Positions 43,992 through 53,099 of a stretch of DNA of 64,000 nucleotides are shown one piece after another. A program made the position numbers and the translations under genes. How positions within the stretch are numbered: position 1 is the first letter of the stretch; each line of letters starts with the position of its first letter. The DNA comes from an uncultured Prevotella sp. GTDB lineage: Bacteria > Bacteroidota > Bacteroidia > Bacteroidales > Bacteroidaceae. The notes under the pieces were generated by a model. That model had not been told where the DNA came from, made no database searches, and saw only the letters and a program-made list of their open reading frames with translations. The stretch is taken from NCBI GenBank assembly GCA_905196835.1, contig CAJJWN010000005.1, positions 1-64,000 on the forward strand, given 5' to 3'.

Positions 43992-45758
43992 ATGTATAGG
44001 ACTAATACATGTGGTGAGCTGCGCCTTACTGACGCAGGCAAGCAAGTGACACTTGCCGGATGGGTGCAGCGCAGCCGTAAGATGGGCGGCATGACATTTG
44101 TCGACCTTCGTGACCGTTACGGTATTACGCAGCTGGTTTTCAATGAGAACGATAACGCCGACCTGTGCGCCGAAGCAAACAAGCTGGGGCGTGAGTATTG
44201 CATACAAGTGGAAGGCACGGTATGCGAACGTCAGAGCAAGAACGACAACCTGCCTACCGGCGACATAGAGATTATCGTGTCAAAGCTCAACGTTTTGAGC
44301 GAGAGCGCGACGCCTCCTTTTACGATAGAGGACAATACCGACGGCGGCGACGACATCCGCATGAAGTACCGTTACTTGGACTTGCGCCGCCCGTCAGTGC
44401 GTAAGAACCTGGAGCTGCGCCACCGCATGACGATACTTATACGTAACTTCCTTGATTCAAAAGACTTCATCGAGGTGGAGACACCTATATTAATAGGTAG
44501 TACGCCGGAGGGCGCTCGTGACTTCGTCGTGCCGTCGCGCATGAACCCGGGGCAGTTTTACGCCTTGCCGCAGAGCCCGCAGACGTTGAAGCAGCTGTTG
44601 ATGGTGAGCGGCTTCGACCGTTATTTCCAAATAGCAAAGTGCTTCCGTGACGAGGATTTGCGCGCCGACCGTCAGCCGGAGTTTACCCAGATAGACTGCG
44701 AGATGTCGTTTGTAGACCAGGACGACGTGATAGATTTGTTCGAGGACATGTGCCGCCATTTGTTCAAGGAGGTGCGTGGGGTTGAGCTTCCAGCCAAACT
44801 CCAGCAGATGACTTGGGCGGAGGCTATGCGCCGTTTCGGCAGCGACAAGCCTGATTTGCGTTTCGGCATGGAGTTCGTCGAACTGATGGACGTGTTGAAA
44901 GGCACGGGAACGTTCGGCGTGTTCAACGATGCCGAGTATATCGGAGGAATATGTGTGCCAGGTTGCGCAAACTATACTAGGAAGCAGCTCGACCAGCTGA
45001 CGGACTTCGTAAAGCGTCCGCAGGTGGGCGCGAAGGGGCTTGTATGGGTCAAGTTCAACGAGGACGGAACCATCAAGAGCAGCATAGACAAGTTCTATTC
45101 GCCCGAAGTGATGCAGCAGCTGAAAGCGGTTTCAGGCGCGAACGACGGCGACCTGTTGCTAATCTTGAGCGGTGACAGGGCGAACAAGACGCGTACCCAG
45201 CTATGCACATTGCGCCTTGAGATGGGCGACAGGCTTGGTCTTAGGGACAAGGACAAGTTTGAATGCCTGTGGATTGTAGATTTCCCGTTGTTCGAGTGGA
45301 GCGACGAGGAACAGCGCCTTATGTCAACCCACCATCCGTTTACCATGCCTAATCCTGACGACATACCCCTGCTTGAGGAGCATCCTGAGCGCGTCCGTGC
45401 AAAGGCATACGACTTCGTCTGCAACGGAATAGAAGTTGGCGGCGGCAGCCTGCGTATCCATGACGGCAAGCTTCAGGAAAAGATGTTCAAGATACTCGGC
45501 TTCACGCCGGAACGTGCAATGGCGCAGTTCGGCTTCCTTATCAACGCTTTCAAGTATGGTGCTCCGCCTCATGCCGGACTGGCGTTCGGCCTTGACCGTT
45601 TCGTGTCAATCATGGCAGGTCTTGACAGCATCCGCGACTGCATAGCGTTCCCGAAGAATAACAGCGGGCGCGATGTTATGCTCGATGCTCCGTCGCCTCT
45701 TGACCCGAAACAGCTTGATGAGCTACAGATAAAGGTTGATTTAAGTCAAGAAAAGTAG
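43992..45758 (+). CDS. aspS: Aspartyl-tRNA synthetase
   Basis: 588 residues, bacterial-type class IIb synthetase. The N-terminal OB anticodon-binding domain ([26 protein letters not shown]) is followed by motif 1/2 ([44 protein letters not shown]). The GAD insertion domain spans about residues 290-420, and motif 3 is in [16 protein letters not shown]. Full length. Its upstream promoter and 246-nt gap separate it from the caspase/transglutaminase genes. Confidence 0.97.
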   Translation: MYRTNTCGELRLTDAGKQVTLAGWVQRSRKMGGMTFVDLRDRYGITQLVFNENDNADLCAEANKLGREYCIQVEGTVCERQSKNDNLPTGDIEIIVSKLNVLSESATPPFTIEDNTDGGDDIRMKYRYLDLRRPSVRKNLELRHRMTILIRNFLDSKDFIEVETPILIGSTPEGARDFVVPSRMNPGQFYALPQSPQTLKQLLMVSGFDRYFQIAKCFRDEDLRADRQPEFTQIDCEMSFVDQDDVIDLFEDMCRHLFKEVRGVELPAKLQQMTWAEAMRRFGSDKPDLRFGMEFVELMDVLKGTGTFGVFNDAEYIGGICVPGCANYTRKQLDQLTDFVKRPQVGAKGLVWVKFNEDGTIKSSIDKFYSPEVMQQLKAVSGANDGDLLLILSGDRANKTRTQLCTLRLEMGDRLGLRDKDKFECLWIVDFPLFEWSDEEQRLMSTHHPFTMPNPDDIPLLEEHPERVRAKAYDFVCNGIEVGGGSLRIHDGKLQEKMFKILGFTPERAMAQFGFLINAFKYGAPPHAGLAFGLDRFVSIMAGLDSIRDCIAFPKNNSGRDVMLDAPSPLDPKQLDELQIKVDLSQEK

Positions 45759-45830
45759 TTTTTGTCAAGGAAAAGTCTTCTGCGCATGATTTTATTTTGA
45801 AAAATATGTCATTCTTTTGAAGAAATGCAT

Positions 45831-45838
45831 TATATTTG
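45831..45838 (+). promoter_or_regulatory. -7 element of the winged-helix gene pair
   Basis: TATATTTG matches TAnnTTTG. The -33 box is not clear. The predicted start near 45845 leaves about 58 nt to ATG 45903. Confidence 0.5.
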
Positions 45839-45902
45839 CAACGACAAAAGGCTAAATTTTGTCATTCACAAAGTGAAGTCTTTAATGTGATTTAAATTGA
45901 TT

Positions 45903-46199
45903 ATGACAGAAAAGAAAGAGACTGTAAAGAAGACCGCAGCCACAAAGGCCGCAGGTGAGAAGAAAGCGGCACCTAAGAGGACTGCTGCCAAGAAGGTTGT
46001 TTTTGACATCAATGCGGAGTCGGTAGGCTTCAAGGCCGGCGATGTGTATCAAGCTCTTGCAACAGCGGAGAAGTCGCTCAGCGTAGCAGAGATTGCAAAG
46101 GCTGCAAAGATAACCGAAGAGGAAACACTGCTCGGTATGGGCTGGCTTTTTAAGGAAGGCAAAATCAAAGCAGAGGAGAACAAGATTACATTGGCTTAA
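45903..46199 (+). CDS. DUF2582-like winged-helix protein with basic N-terminal tail
   Basis: 98 residues. A Lys/Ala-rich tail (TEKKETVKKTAATKAAGEKK) precedes a compact winged-helix domain (FDINAESVGFKAGDVYQALA, LSVAEIAKAAKITEEETLLG, MGWLFKEGKIKAEENKITLA) like DUF2582. The tail resembles histone H1-like DNA-binding extensions. The start at ATG 45903 is preferred to the TTG two codons earlier. It is likely a nucleic-acid-binding protein. It precedes another small HTH-like gene and xylBA. Confidence 0.8.
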   Translation: MTEKKETVKKTAATKAAGEKKAAPKRTAAKKVVFDINAESVGFKAGDVYQALATAEKSLSVAEIAKAAKITEEETLLGMGWLFKEGKIKAEENKITLA

Positions 46200-46266
46200 T
46201 CTGTTGAAATGATATCAAAGAAGGGTCGGCATGGAATGTTTACCGGTCCTTCTTTCTTCTAATTCT

Positions 46267-46596
46267 ATGAATTACGACAGCGAAATACTTTATGTTCTTA
46301 AAGAAGCCGGTGCAAAGGGATTAAGCATAAAGAAGATAGCGCGTCATGTGTTTAATAGCAGGAACAGCCTGTTTGACGTTGTTTCCTTTGATGATGTGCA
46401 TCGTTATGTGGCCGGGTATCTAGCCCGTAGCAGCAAGTCGGAAGACTCTTTTATTGAACGAACGGATGTTCGCGGCGTGTATCGCCTAAACCTGTCTAAT
46501 GCTTCTCGTCAGCTACAGTTTGATTTTAAGGACGAGGATGATGAAATTAGAGATGCCGGAGTGTCTTATGAAGACAAGTCTTTGTCTCTGTTTTAA
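46267..46596 (+). CDS. Small winged-helix-like hypothetical protein
   Basis: 109 residues, MNYDSEILYVLKEAGAKGLS. The segment AGAKGLSIKKIARHVFNSRNSLFDVVSFDD looks like a helix-turn-helix followed by a wing (TDVRGVYRLNLSNA), and the end is acidic (FKDEDDEIRDAG). The start was chosen at ATG 46267; a longer frame opens at 46231 but begins without family support. Family not recognised. 78 nt upstream of xylB, it might be co-transcribed with it. Confidence 0.65.
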   Translation: MNYDSEILYVLKEAGAKGLSIKKIARHVFNSRNSLFDVVSFDDVHRYVAGYLARSSKSEDSFIERTDVRGVYRLNLSNASRQLQFDFKDEDDEIRDAGVSYEDKSLSLF

Positions 46597-46673
46597 CAAA
46601 TTTAAGAAAAACAAACCGCGGAAGAGGTAGGGAAAAGTCCTTGTCATCCGTACTATGAATAAAAACAATTATT

Positions 46674-48173
46674 ATGTCAGGAAGATATTTGTTAGGTTTT
46701 GATGTCGGCAGTTCTTCTGTAAAGGCATCATTGGTTGACGCGGACACGGGTGTCTGCGCGGCATCTGCTTTTTATCCGGAAAAGGAAGCACCGATAATCG
46801 CCGTAAAGGCCGGTTGGGCTGAGCAAGACCCACAGATGTGGTGGGACAATGCCAAGCTCAGTCTGAAAAAGGTTATGAGCGATGCGGGTGTCAAGGGTGA
46901 AGACATTAAGGCCATAGGCATCTCTTATCAGATGCACGGACTGGTCTGTGTTGACAAGGACATGAAGGTATTGCGCCCGTCTATAATATGGTGTGATTCA
47001 AGGGCTGTGCCTTATGGCGAGAAGGCTTTTGGAGCGCTTGGTGCCGAGAAATGCCTGTCGCACCTTCTTAATTCTCCCGGTAACTTCACGGCTGCAAAAC
47101 TGGCCTGGGTAAAGGACAACGAGCCGGATGTTTTCAACAAGATATACAAGATAATGCTTCCCGGTGATTACATAGCAATGAAGCTGAGCGGAACGATAAA
47201 CACGACAATCAGTGGACTTAGCGAGGGTATGTTCTGGGACTTCAAAGAGAAGGATGCGGCCGGATTCTTGTTAGATTATTTTGGTTTTGACAAGAACTTG
47301 ATTGCAGATATCGTCCCGACATTCAGCGTACAGGGTGAAGTCAGTGCCGCAGCTGCGGCCGAGCTTGGGCTGAAAGAGGGTACGCCTATCAGTTACCGTG
47401 CAGGCGACCAGCCAAACAACGCATTGAGCCTCAACGTGTTTAATCCTGGTGAAATTGCATCGACGGCAGGAACATCGGGAGTTGTTTATGGCGTTTTAGG
47501 CGAGGTTAACTATGACAAGCGCAGCCGTGTCAATACATTTGCGCATGTAAACTATACCAAAGACTTGGACCGGCTCGGCGTCCTTCTGTGCATTAACGGT
47601 ACGGGAATATTGAACGCATGGGTGCGCAGGAACGTTGCTCCGGAAGGCATTTCATATTCAGAAATGAACGATATGATGGCTTCAGTGCCAATAGGCAGCG
47701 AGGGAGTGACAATCATTCCGTTTGGCAATGGTGCAGAGAGAGTGCTTGAGAATAGGGAAATAGGCTGCTCTATACACGGCATAAACTTCAACAAGCACGG
47801 CAAGGCACATATTATGCGTGCTGCGCAAGAAGGCATAGTGTTCAGTTTCTGCTATGGCATGGAGATAATGCAGCAGATGGGTATGGATATACGCAAGATA
47901 CATGCAGGAAAGGCAAATATGTTCTTAAGTGACATATTCAGGAATACTTTGGCCGGTGTCAGCGGTGCGACGATTGAGCTGTATGAGACTGACGGCAGCG
48001 TAGGAGCGGCAAAGGGTGCCGGCATGGGCTGCGGCATATATAAGGACAATAATGAAGCTTTTGCATCATTGAAGAAACTTTCAGTCATAGAGCCTGACGA
48101 GAAACACCGCAGCGAGTATCTTGAAGCATATACATTGTGGAAGGAAAAGTTGCAAAAATTGACAAGTAACTGA
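46674..48173 (+). CDS. xylB: Xylulokinase
   Basis: 499-residue FGGY-family kinase that phosphorylates D-xylulose to xylulose-5-phosphate. N-terminal phosphate-binding loop GFDVGSSSVKASLVD; GWAEQDPQMWWDNA; substrate region SYQMHGLVCVD; Asp-containing YRAGDQPNNALSLNVF; and the second-domain ATP loop EIASTAGTSGVVYG. Length and motifs are normal. It precedes xylA by 63 nt in the order xylB-xylA. Confidence 0.94.
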   Translation: MSGRYLLGFDVGSSSVKASLVDADTGVCAASAFYPEKEAPIIAVKAGWAEQDPQMWWDNAKLSLKKVMSDAGVKGEDIKAIGISYQMHGLVCVDKDMKVLRPSIIWCDSRAVPYGEKAFGALGAEKCLSHLLNSPGNFTAAKLAWVKDNEPDVFNKIYKIMLPGDYIAMKLSGTINTTISGLSEGMFWDFKEKDAAGFLLDYFGFDKNLIADIVPTFSVQGEVSAAAAAELGLKEGTPISYRAGDQPNNALSLNVFNPGEIASTAGTSGVVYGVLGEVNYDKRSRVNTFAHVNYTKDLDRLGVLLCINGTGILNAWVRRNVAPEGISYSEMNDMMASVPIGSEGVTIIPFGNGAERVLENREIGCSIHGINFNKHGKAHIMRAAQEGIVFSFCYGMEIMQQMGMDIRKIHAGKANMFLSDIFRNTLAGVSGATIELYETDGSVGAAKGAGMGCGIYKDNNEAFASLKKLSVIEPDEKHRSEYLEAYTLWKEKLQKLTSN

Positions 48174-48236
48174 TTTTTATTGAAGTCAAACCTTTTACTT
48201 AAAAATATTATTAATAACCTGTAAACATCAACAATT

Positions 48237-49553
48237 ATGGCAAAAGAGTATTTTCCGCAGATTGGAAAAATCAAGTTTGAGGGTGCTAACAGCACCAACC
48301 CGTTAGCTTATCATTATTATGATGCAGAAAAAGTGATAATGGGTAAGAAAATGAAGGATTGGTTGAAGTTCGCTATAGCATGGTGGCATACACTCGGCCC
48401 GGCAAGCAGTGACCAGTTCGGCGGTGGCACACGTGTTTATCCTTGGGACGAGAAGGCAGATGCCGTTGAGCGTGCAAAGGATAAGATGGATGCCGGCTTC
48501 GAAATCATGGAAAAGCTTGGAATAGAGTATTTCTGCTTCCATGACATTGACCTCGTAGACGAAGGCGACACTATCGAAGAGTATGAGGCTCGCATGAATG
48601 CCATCACTGACTATGCTCTTGAGAAGATGAAGGGCACAAACATCAAGAACCTGTGGGGTACAGCCAACGTATTCGGCAACAAGCGTTACATGAACGGTGC
48701 CGCTACAAATCCTGATTTTGATGTTGTTGCACGCGCTGCCGTTCAGATAAAGACGGCTATCGACGCTACAATCAAGCTCGGTGGAACAAACTATGTGTTC
48801 TGGGGCGGACGCGAAGGATACATGAGCCTTCTTAACACTCAGATGCAGCGTGAAAAGGAGCATTTGGCAACAATGCTGAAGGCTGCCCGCGACTATGCGC
48901 GTTCAAAGGGCTTTACTGGAACATTCCTGATTGAGCCGAAACCGATGGAGCCTACAAAGCATCAGTATGATGTTGACACAGAGACCGTTATCGGCTTCCT
49001 CCGTGCTCATGGCCTTGACAAGGATTTCAAGGTTAACATCGAGGTTAACCATGCTACGCTTGCCGGTCATACATTCGACCATGAGTTGGCTGTAGCTGTT
49101 GACAACGGAATGCTCGGAAGTATCGACGCAAACCGCGGCGACTACCAGAACGGTTGGGATACAGACCAGTTCCCGATTGACAACTGGGAGCTGACACAGG
49201 CTATGATTCATATTATCCGCAATGGTGGCCTTGGCAACGGCGGCTCAAACTTCGACGCTAAGATACGCCGTAACTCTACCGACTTGGAGGATATCTTCAT
49301 TGCTCATATCAGCGGTATGGACGCAATGGCTCGTGCTTTGGAGAACGCTGCCAACTTGATTGAGAAGTCTCCTTATTGCGAGATGCTTAAGAACCGTTAT
49401 GCATCATTCGATTCTGGCAAGGGTAAGGAGTTTGAGGAAGGCAAGCTGTCACTTGAAGATGTTGTAGCTTATGCTAAGACTGTTGGTGAGCCTAAGCAGA
49501 CTTCAGGCAAGCAGGAGCTTTATGAGACCATCGTAAGCTGGTATTGCAAGTAA
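48237..49553 (+). CDS. xylA: Xylose isomerase
   Basis: 438 residues, class II (long-form) xylose isomerase. The motif WHTLGPASSDQFGGGTRVYPW is near residue 50. Catalytic His is in EYFCFHDIDLVDEGD. The metal-ligand Glu in LIEPKPMEPTKHQYD and Asp/Glu in the IEVNHATLAGHTFDHEL and GSIDANRGDYQNGWDTDQFP segments are all present. Converts D-xylose to D-xylulose for the xylB product. The operon ends at a strong terminator. Confidence 0.96.
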   Translation: MAKEYFPQIGKIKFEGANSTNPLAYHYYDAEKVIMGKKMKDWLKFAIAWWHTLGPASSDQFGGGTRVYPWDEKADAVERAKDKMDAGFEIMEKLGIEYFCFHDIDLVDEGDTIEEYEARMNAITDYALEKMKGTNIKNLWGTANVFGNKRYMNGAATNPDFDVVARAAVQIKTAIDATIKLGGTNYVFWGGREGYMSLLNTQMQREKEHLATMLKAARDYARSKGFTGTFLIEPKPMEPTKHQYDVDTETVIGFLRAHGLDKDFKVNIEVNHATLAGHTFDHELAVAVDNGMLGSIDANRGDYQNGWDTDQFPIDNWELTQAMIHIIRNGGLGNGGSNFDAKIRRNSTDLEDIFIAHISGMDAMARALENAANLIEKSPYCEMLKNRYASFDSGKGKEFEEGKLSLEDVVAYAKTVGEPKQTSGKQELYETIVSWYCK

Positions 49554-49574
49554 TGTAACATTTCAAATAATGAG

Positions 49575-49606
49575 AAGGCGGGATTAAAAAATTCCGCCTT
49601 TTTTTT
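49575..49606 (+). terminator. Rho-independent terminator of xylBA
   Basis: AAGGCGGGA (49576-49583 region) and TCCGCCTT (49593-49600) form a stem over an A-rich loop, followed by eight T residues. Confidence 0.9.
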
Positions 49607-49637
49607 ATATTTTGTTTCTTAATATTCCTTTTTTTAC

Positions 49638-49645
49638 TACCTTTG
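49638..49645 (+). promoter_or_regulatory. -7 element of manC-gmd-fcl
   Basis: TACCTTTG matches TAnnTTTG; a TTTG lies 23 nt upstream, a longer spacer than usual. Predicted start near 49652, about 25 nt before the ATG. Confidence 0.55.
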
Positions 49646-49676
49646 TCTTTATAATGTATTATAAGTTCCTATTTTT

Positions 49677-50747
49677 ATGGTTCATTCAAATAATCATTTA
49701 GTCATAATGGCCGGTGGAGTGGGGAGCCGCTTCTGGCCGATGAGTACAACAGAAAAACCTAAACAGTTTATAGACGTATTGGGTACAGGCCGTTCGTTAT
49801 TGCAGCTTACGTTTGACAGGTTCGAGGGTGTTTGTAGTCCGGAGAACGTGTGGGTTGTTACAAGCATCAAGTATAAAGATTTGGTTATAGAGCAGTTGCC
49901 TGAAATACCAGTAGGAAATGTCCTTTGTGAGCCATGTAGAAGGAATACTGCGCCTTGCATAGCGTATGTCAGTTGGAAAATCAAGGCGAAAGACAGGAAT
50001 GCCAATATAGTAGTTTCACCCAGTGACCATATTGTAATGAACACGGACGAGTTCCGTCGTGTTGTTGTGCAGTGTCTTAAATTCTCAAATGAGACTGACG
50101 CGATAATAACATTGGGCATGAAGCCAACCCGTCCGGAAACCGGGTATGGGTATATCCAGGCGGATTTGTCATCAAGTTCTCCACGTAATAAGGAGATATT
50201 CCGCGTTGATTCTTTTCGCGAGAAACCCGATTTGGACACGGCAACTAAGTATATAAAGAACAAGAGTTTCTTTTGGAATGCCGGTATTTTCATTTGGAAT
50301 GTCAATACTATTGTTAATGCGTTCAGGGTTTACCAGCCGTCAATAAGCAGAATTTTTGAAAGCCTATTGCCTGTTTACGGCACGCCCGAAGAGCAAGAAG
50401 AAATAAACCGTAGGTTCCCGGAGTGTGAGAATATCTCAGTTGATTACGCCATAATGGAAAAAGCAGAAGAGATATTCGTTTGTCCTGCTGATTTCGGTTG
50501 GAGTGATTTAGGTACATGGGGTTCTTTGTTGACCCAGACGAAGCGCGACCTTTACGGCAACGGAGTTATAGGAGAAAATATATCACTGTTTGACACCCAT
50601 AATTGTGTTGTTCATGCGCTGGGTAAGAAACGTGTTGTAATTCAGGGACTTGACGGTTACATTGTGGCGGAAAAAGATGACAAGTTGCTGATATGCAAAT
50701 TGTCCGAGGAACAGCGTATAACCCAGTTCTCCGAACAAGATAAATGA
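49677..50747 (+). CDS. manC: Mannose-1-phosphate guanylyltransferase
   Basis: 356 residues. Nucleotidyltransferase loop VIMAGGVGSRFWPMSTTEKPKQF; VSPSDHIVMNTDEF; EKPDLDTATKYIKN; FFWNAGIFIWNVN; and DFGWSDLGTWGSL. Makes GDP-mannose from mannose-1-P and GTP. It lacks the C-terminal phosphomannose isomerase domain of bifunctional enzymes. First gene of an operon with gmd and fcl (32 nt upstream of gmd), so it feeds GDP-fucose synthesis. Confidence 0.94.
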   Translation: MVHSNNHLVIMAGGVGSRFWPMSTTEKPKQFIDVLGTGRSLLQLTFDRFEGVCSPENVWVVTSIKYKDLVIEQLPEIPVGNVLCEPCRRNTAPCIAYVSWKIKAKDRNANIVVSPSDHIVMNTDEFRRVVVQCLKFSNETDAIITLGMKPTRPETGYGYIQADLSSSSPRNKEIFRVDSFREKPDLDTATKYIKNKSFFWNAGIFIWNVNTIVNAFRVYQPSISRIFESLLPVYGTPEEQEEINRRFPECENISVDYAIMEKAEEIFVCPADFGWSDLGTWGSLLTQTKRDLYGNGVIGENISLFDTHNCVVHALGKKRVVIQGLDGYIVAEKDDKLLICKLSEEQRITQFSEQDK

Positions 50748-50779
50748 CAAAAACAATATAAAGACTTATTCAAATTACA

Positions 50780-51865
50780 ATGAAAAAAAACGTTGCTTTA
50801 ATTACAGGAATAACAGGTCAGGACGGTTCTTATCTGGCGGAGTTCTTAATTGAGAAAGGATATGAGGTGCATGGATTGCTACGGCGTTCATCATCATTCA
50901 ATACAGGACGTATAGAACATCTATATTTGGACGAGTGGGTGCGCGATATGAAGAAGTCGCGACTTGTCAACCTTCATTGGGCTGACATGACAGATTCGTC
51001 GTCGTTGATAAGGATAATAGGTGAGACAAAGCCTACGGAAATTTACAACCTTGCCGCGCAGAGCCATGTCAAGGTTTCTTTTGACGTACCTGAATATACG
51101 GCCGAAACAGATGCTGTCGGGGTTTTGCGCCTGCTTGAGGCTGTGCGCATTTGCGGTCTTGACAAGACTTGCCGTATTTATCAGGCTTCTACGTCCGAGC
51201 TTTATGGTAAGGTGCAGGAAGTTCCGCAAACCGAGACTACGCCGTTTTATCCGCGTTCGCCGTATTCCGTGGCTAAGCTGTACGGCTTTTGGATAATGAA
51301 GAATTACCGTGAAAGCTACGGAATGTATTGTTGCAATGGCATATTGTTCAACCACGAAAGCGAGCGCAGGGGCGAGAATTTTGTTACGCGCAAGATAACT
51401 CTTGCCGCTTGCAGGATTGTGCAGGGCTATCAGGACAAGCTTTATCTTGGCAACCTTGATGCGCGTCGTGACTGGGGATATGCCCGCGATTATGTTGAGT
51501 GCATGTGGATGATATTGCAGCAGCCCGAGCCGGAAGACTTTGTTATTGCCACAGGTGAGATGCACACCGTGCGCGAGTTCTGTACATTGGCATTCAAGGA
51601 GGCCGGCGTTGAATTGCGTTGGGAAGGTGAAGGTGTTGACGAGAAGGGCATAGACGTAGCCACTGGCAGGGTACTTGTGGAGGTTGACCCTAAATATTTC
51701 CGTCCTTGCGAGGTAGACCAGTTGCTCGGTAATCCGGCCAAGGCGAAGAAAGTGCTTGGCTGGAATCCTACGAAGACATCGTTCAATGAGTTGATAAAAA
51801 TAATGGTTCAGCATGACATGAAGTTTGTCAAGAAACTTTATATCAAGGCTCAAATGGCAGAATAA
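50780..51865 (+). CDS. gmd: GDP-mannose 4,6-dehydratase
   Basis: 361-residue extended short-chain dehydrogenase. NADP loop [59 protein letters not shown]; the Ser-Thr/Glu catalytic segment [13 protein letters not shown]; and the YSVAKLYG Tyr-Lys pair. Converts GDP-mannose to GDP-4-keto-6-deoxymannose. Followed after 2 nt by fcl. Confidence 0.96.
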   Translation: MKKNVALITGITGQDGSYLAEFLIEKGYEVHGLLRRSSSFNTGRIEHLYLDEWVRDMKKSRLVNLHWADMTDSSSLIRIIGETKPTEIYNLAAQSHVKVSFDVPEYTAETDAVGVLRLLEAVRICGLDKTCRIYQASTSELYGKVQEVPQTETTPFYPRSPYSVAKLYGFWIMKNYRESYGMYCCNGILFNHESERRGENFVTRKITLAACRIVQGYQDKLYLGNLDARRDWGYARDYVECMWMILQQPEPEDFVIATGEMHTVREFCTLAFKEAGVELRWEGEGVDEKGIDVATGRVLVEVDPKYFRPCEVDQLLGNPAKAKKVLGWNPTKTSFNELIKIMVQHDMKFVKKLYIKAQMAE

Positions 51866-51867
51866 TC

Positions 51868-52968
51868 ATGTTAGATAAAGACGCTAAGATATATGTTGCC
51901 GGGCATCACGGCCTCGTCGGCTCAGCAATATGGAACAACCTGAAGTCTCGCGGTTATGAAAACCTTATAGGGCGTAGCCATAAAGAGCTTGATTTGCTTG
52001 ACCCCGTGGCTGTGAAAAAGTTTTTCGATGAAGAACGTCCCGATGCCGTAGTGTTGGCTGCAGCCCATGTAGGCGGCATTATGGCAAATCTCAATTACCG
52101 TGCAGACTTTATTTATCAAAACCTTCAGATACAGCAGAACGTCATCGGTGAGAGCTTCCGTCATGATGTAAAGAAGCTTCTTTTCCTTGGCAGCACGTGT
52201 ATTTATCCGCGTATGGCTCCGCAGCCGATGAAGGAGGAGGCTCTTCTTACTTCCGAACTTGAGTACACCAACGAGCCGTATGCCATTGCCAAGATAGCCG
52301 GGCTGAAGATGTGCGAGAGCTTTAGTTTGCAATATGGATGCAATTACATAGCCGTAATGCCTACCAATCTTTACGGGCCTAACGATAATTTTCATCTTGA
52401 GAACAGCCATGTGCTGCCTGCCATGATACGAAAGGTGCACCTGGCAAAGTGCCTTAATGAAGGCCGTTGGGACGATGTAAGGAAAGACCTCGACCTGCGC
52501 CCTGTTGAAGGTGTTGATGGACGGAATGGCAATGACGAGATATTGGCGGAGCTTTCAAAGTTCGGCATAACTCCTGAGGCTGTCACCCTTTGGGGTACGG
52601 GCAGCCCGATGCGTGAGTTCCTTTGGAGCGAGGAGATGGCAGACGCGAGCGTCCATGTACTGCTCAACGTTGACTTCAAGGACACTTACAAGCCCGGCGA
52701 CAAGGAGATAAGAAACTGCCACATCAACGTTGGCACGGGCAAGGAGCTTAGCATACGCGAATTGGCGGAGAAGGTTGTCCGTGAAGTTGGTTTCAAGGGT
52801 GAGCTTCGCTGGGACGCTTCCAAGCCTGACGGTACTCCGCGCAAGCTTACCGACGTGTCAAAGCTCCATTCGCTCGGATGGCACCACAAGGTAGAAATAG
52901 ATGAAGGCGTGCACAGGCTGTACGAATGGTACAAGCTTGGCATCTGCATAAACCACAAGACGAATTAA
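51868..52968 (+). CDS. fcl: GDP-L-fucose synthase
   Basis: 366-residue epimerase/reductase. NADP loop VAGHHGLVGSAIWNNL; VLAAAHVGGIMANLNYRADFI; FLGSTCIYPRMAPQPMKE; NEPYAIAKIAGLKM with the catalytic Tyr-Lys; MPTNLYGPNDNFH; and TGSPMREFLWSEEMADA. Completes GDP-L-fucose synthesis, which in Bacteroidales feeds capsule and surface O-glycans. The TAA stop is shared with the first AATTAAG unit of a repeat. Confidence 0.96.
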   Translation: MLDKDAKIYVAGHHGLVGSAIWNNLKSRGYENLIGRSHKELDLLDPVAVKKFFDEERPDAVVLAAAHVGGIMANLNYRADFIYQNLQIQQNVIGESFRHDVKKLLFLGSTCIYPRMAPQPMKEEALLTSELEYTNEPYAIAKIAGLKMCESFSLQYGCNYIAVMPTNLYGPNDNFHLENSHVLPAMIRKVHLAKCLNEGRWDDVRKDLDLRPVEGVDGRNGNDEILAELSKFGITPEAVTLWGTGSPMREFLWSEEMADASVHVLLNVDFKDTYKPGDKEIRNCHINVGTGKELSIRELAEKVVREVGFKGELRWDASKPDGTPRKLTDVSKLHSLGWHHKVEIDEGVHRLYEWYKLGICINHKTN

Positions 52969-53055
52969 GAATTAATTAAGAATTAAGAGTTAAGAATTAA
53001 GAAAGTATGCCATCGCCGGTATTTTTCTTAATTCTTAACTCTTAATTCTTAATTA
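52962..53055. repeat. AATTAAG-family inverted repeat, copy 4
   Basis: GAATTAAGAATTAATTAAGAATTAAGAGTTAAGAATTAAGAAAG (52962-53005) faces TTTTTCTTAATTCTTAACTCTTAATTCTTAATT (53022-53055). The fcl stop codon is within the first unit. Confidence 0.8.
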
Positions 53056-53099
53056 CAAAATGAAAGGGATGCGCAATGAAGCGCATCCCTTTCATTTTG
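53056..53099. terminator. Strong bidirectional terminator between fcl and rng
   Basis: A perfect 19-bp stem, CAAAATGAAAGGGATGCGC (53056-53074) with GCGCATCCCTTTCATTTTG (53081-53099), 6-nt loop, A- and T-tracts at its feet. The rng stop codon (53092-53094) lies inside the stem. Confidence 0.85.
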
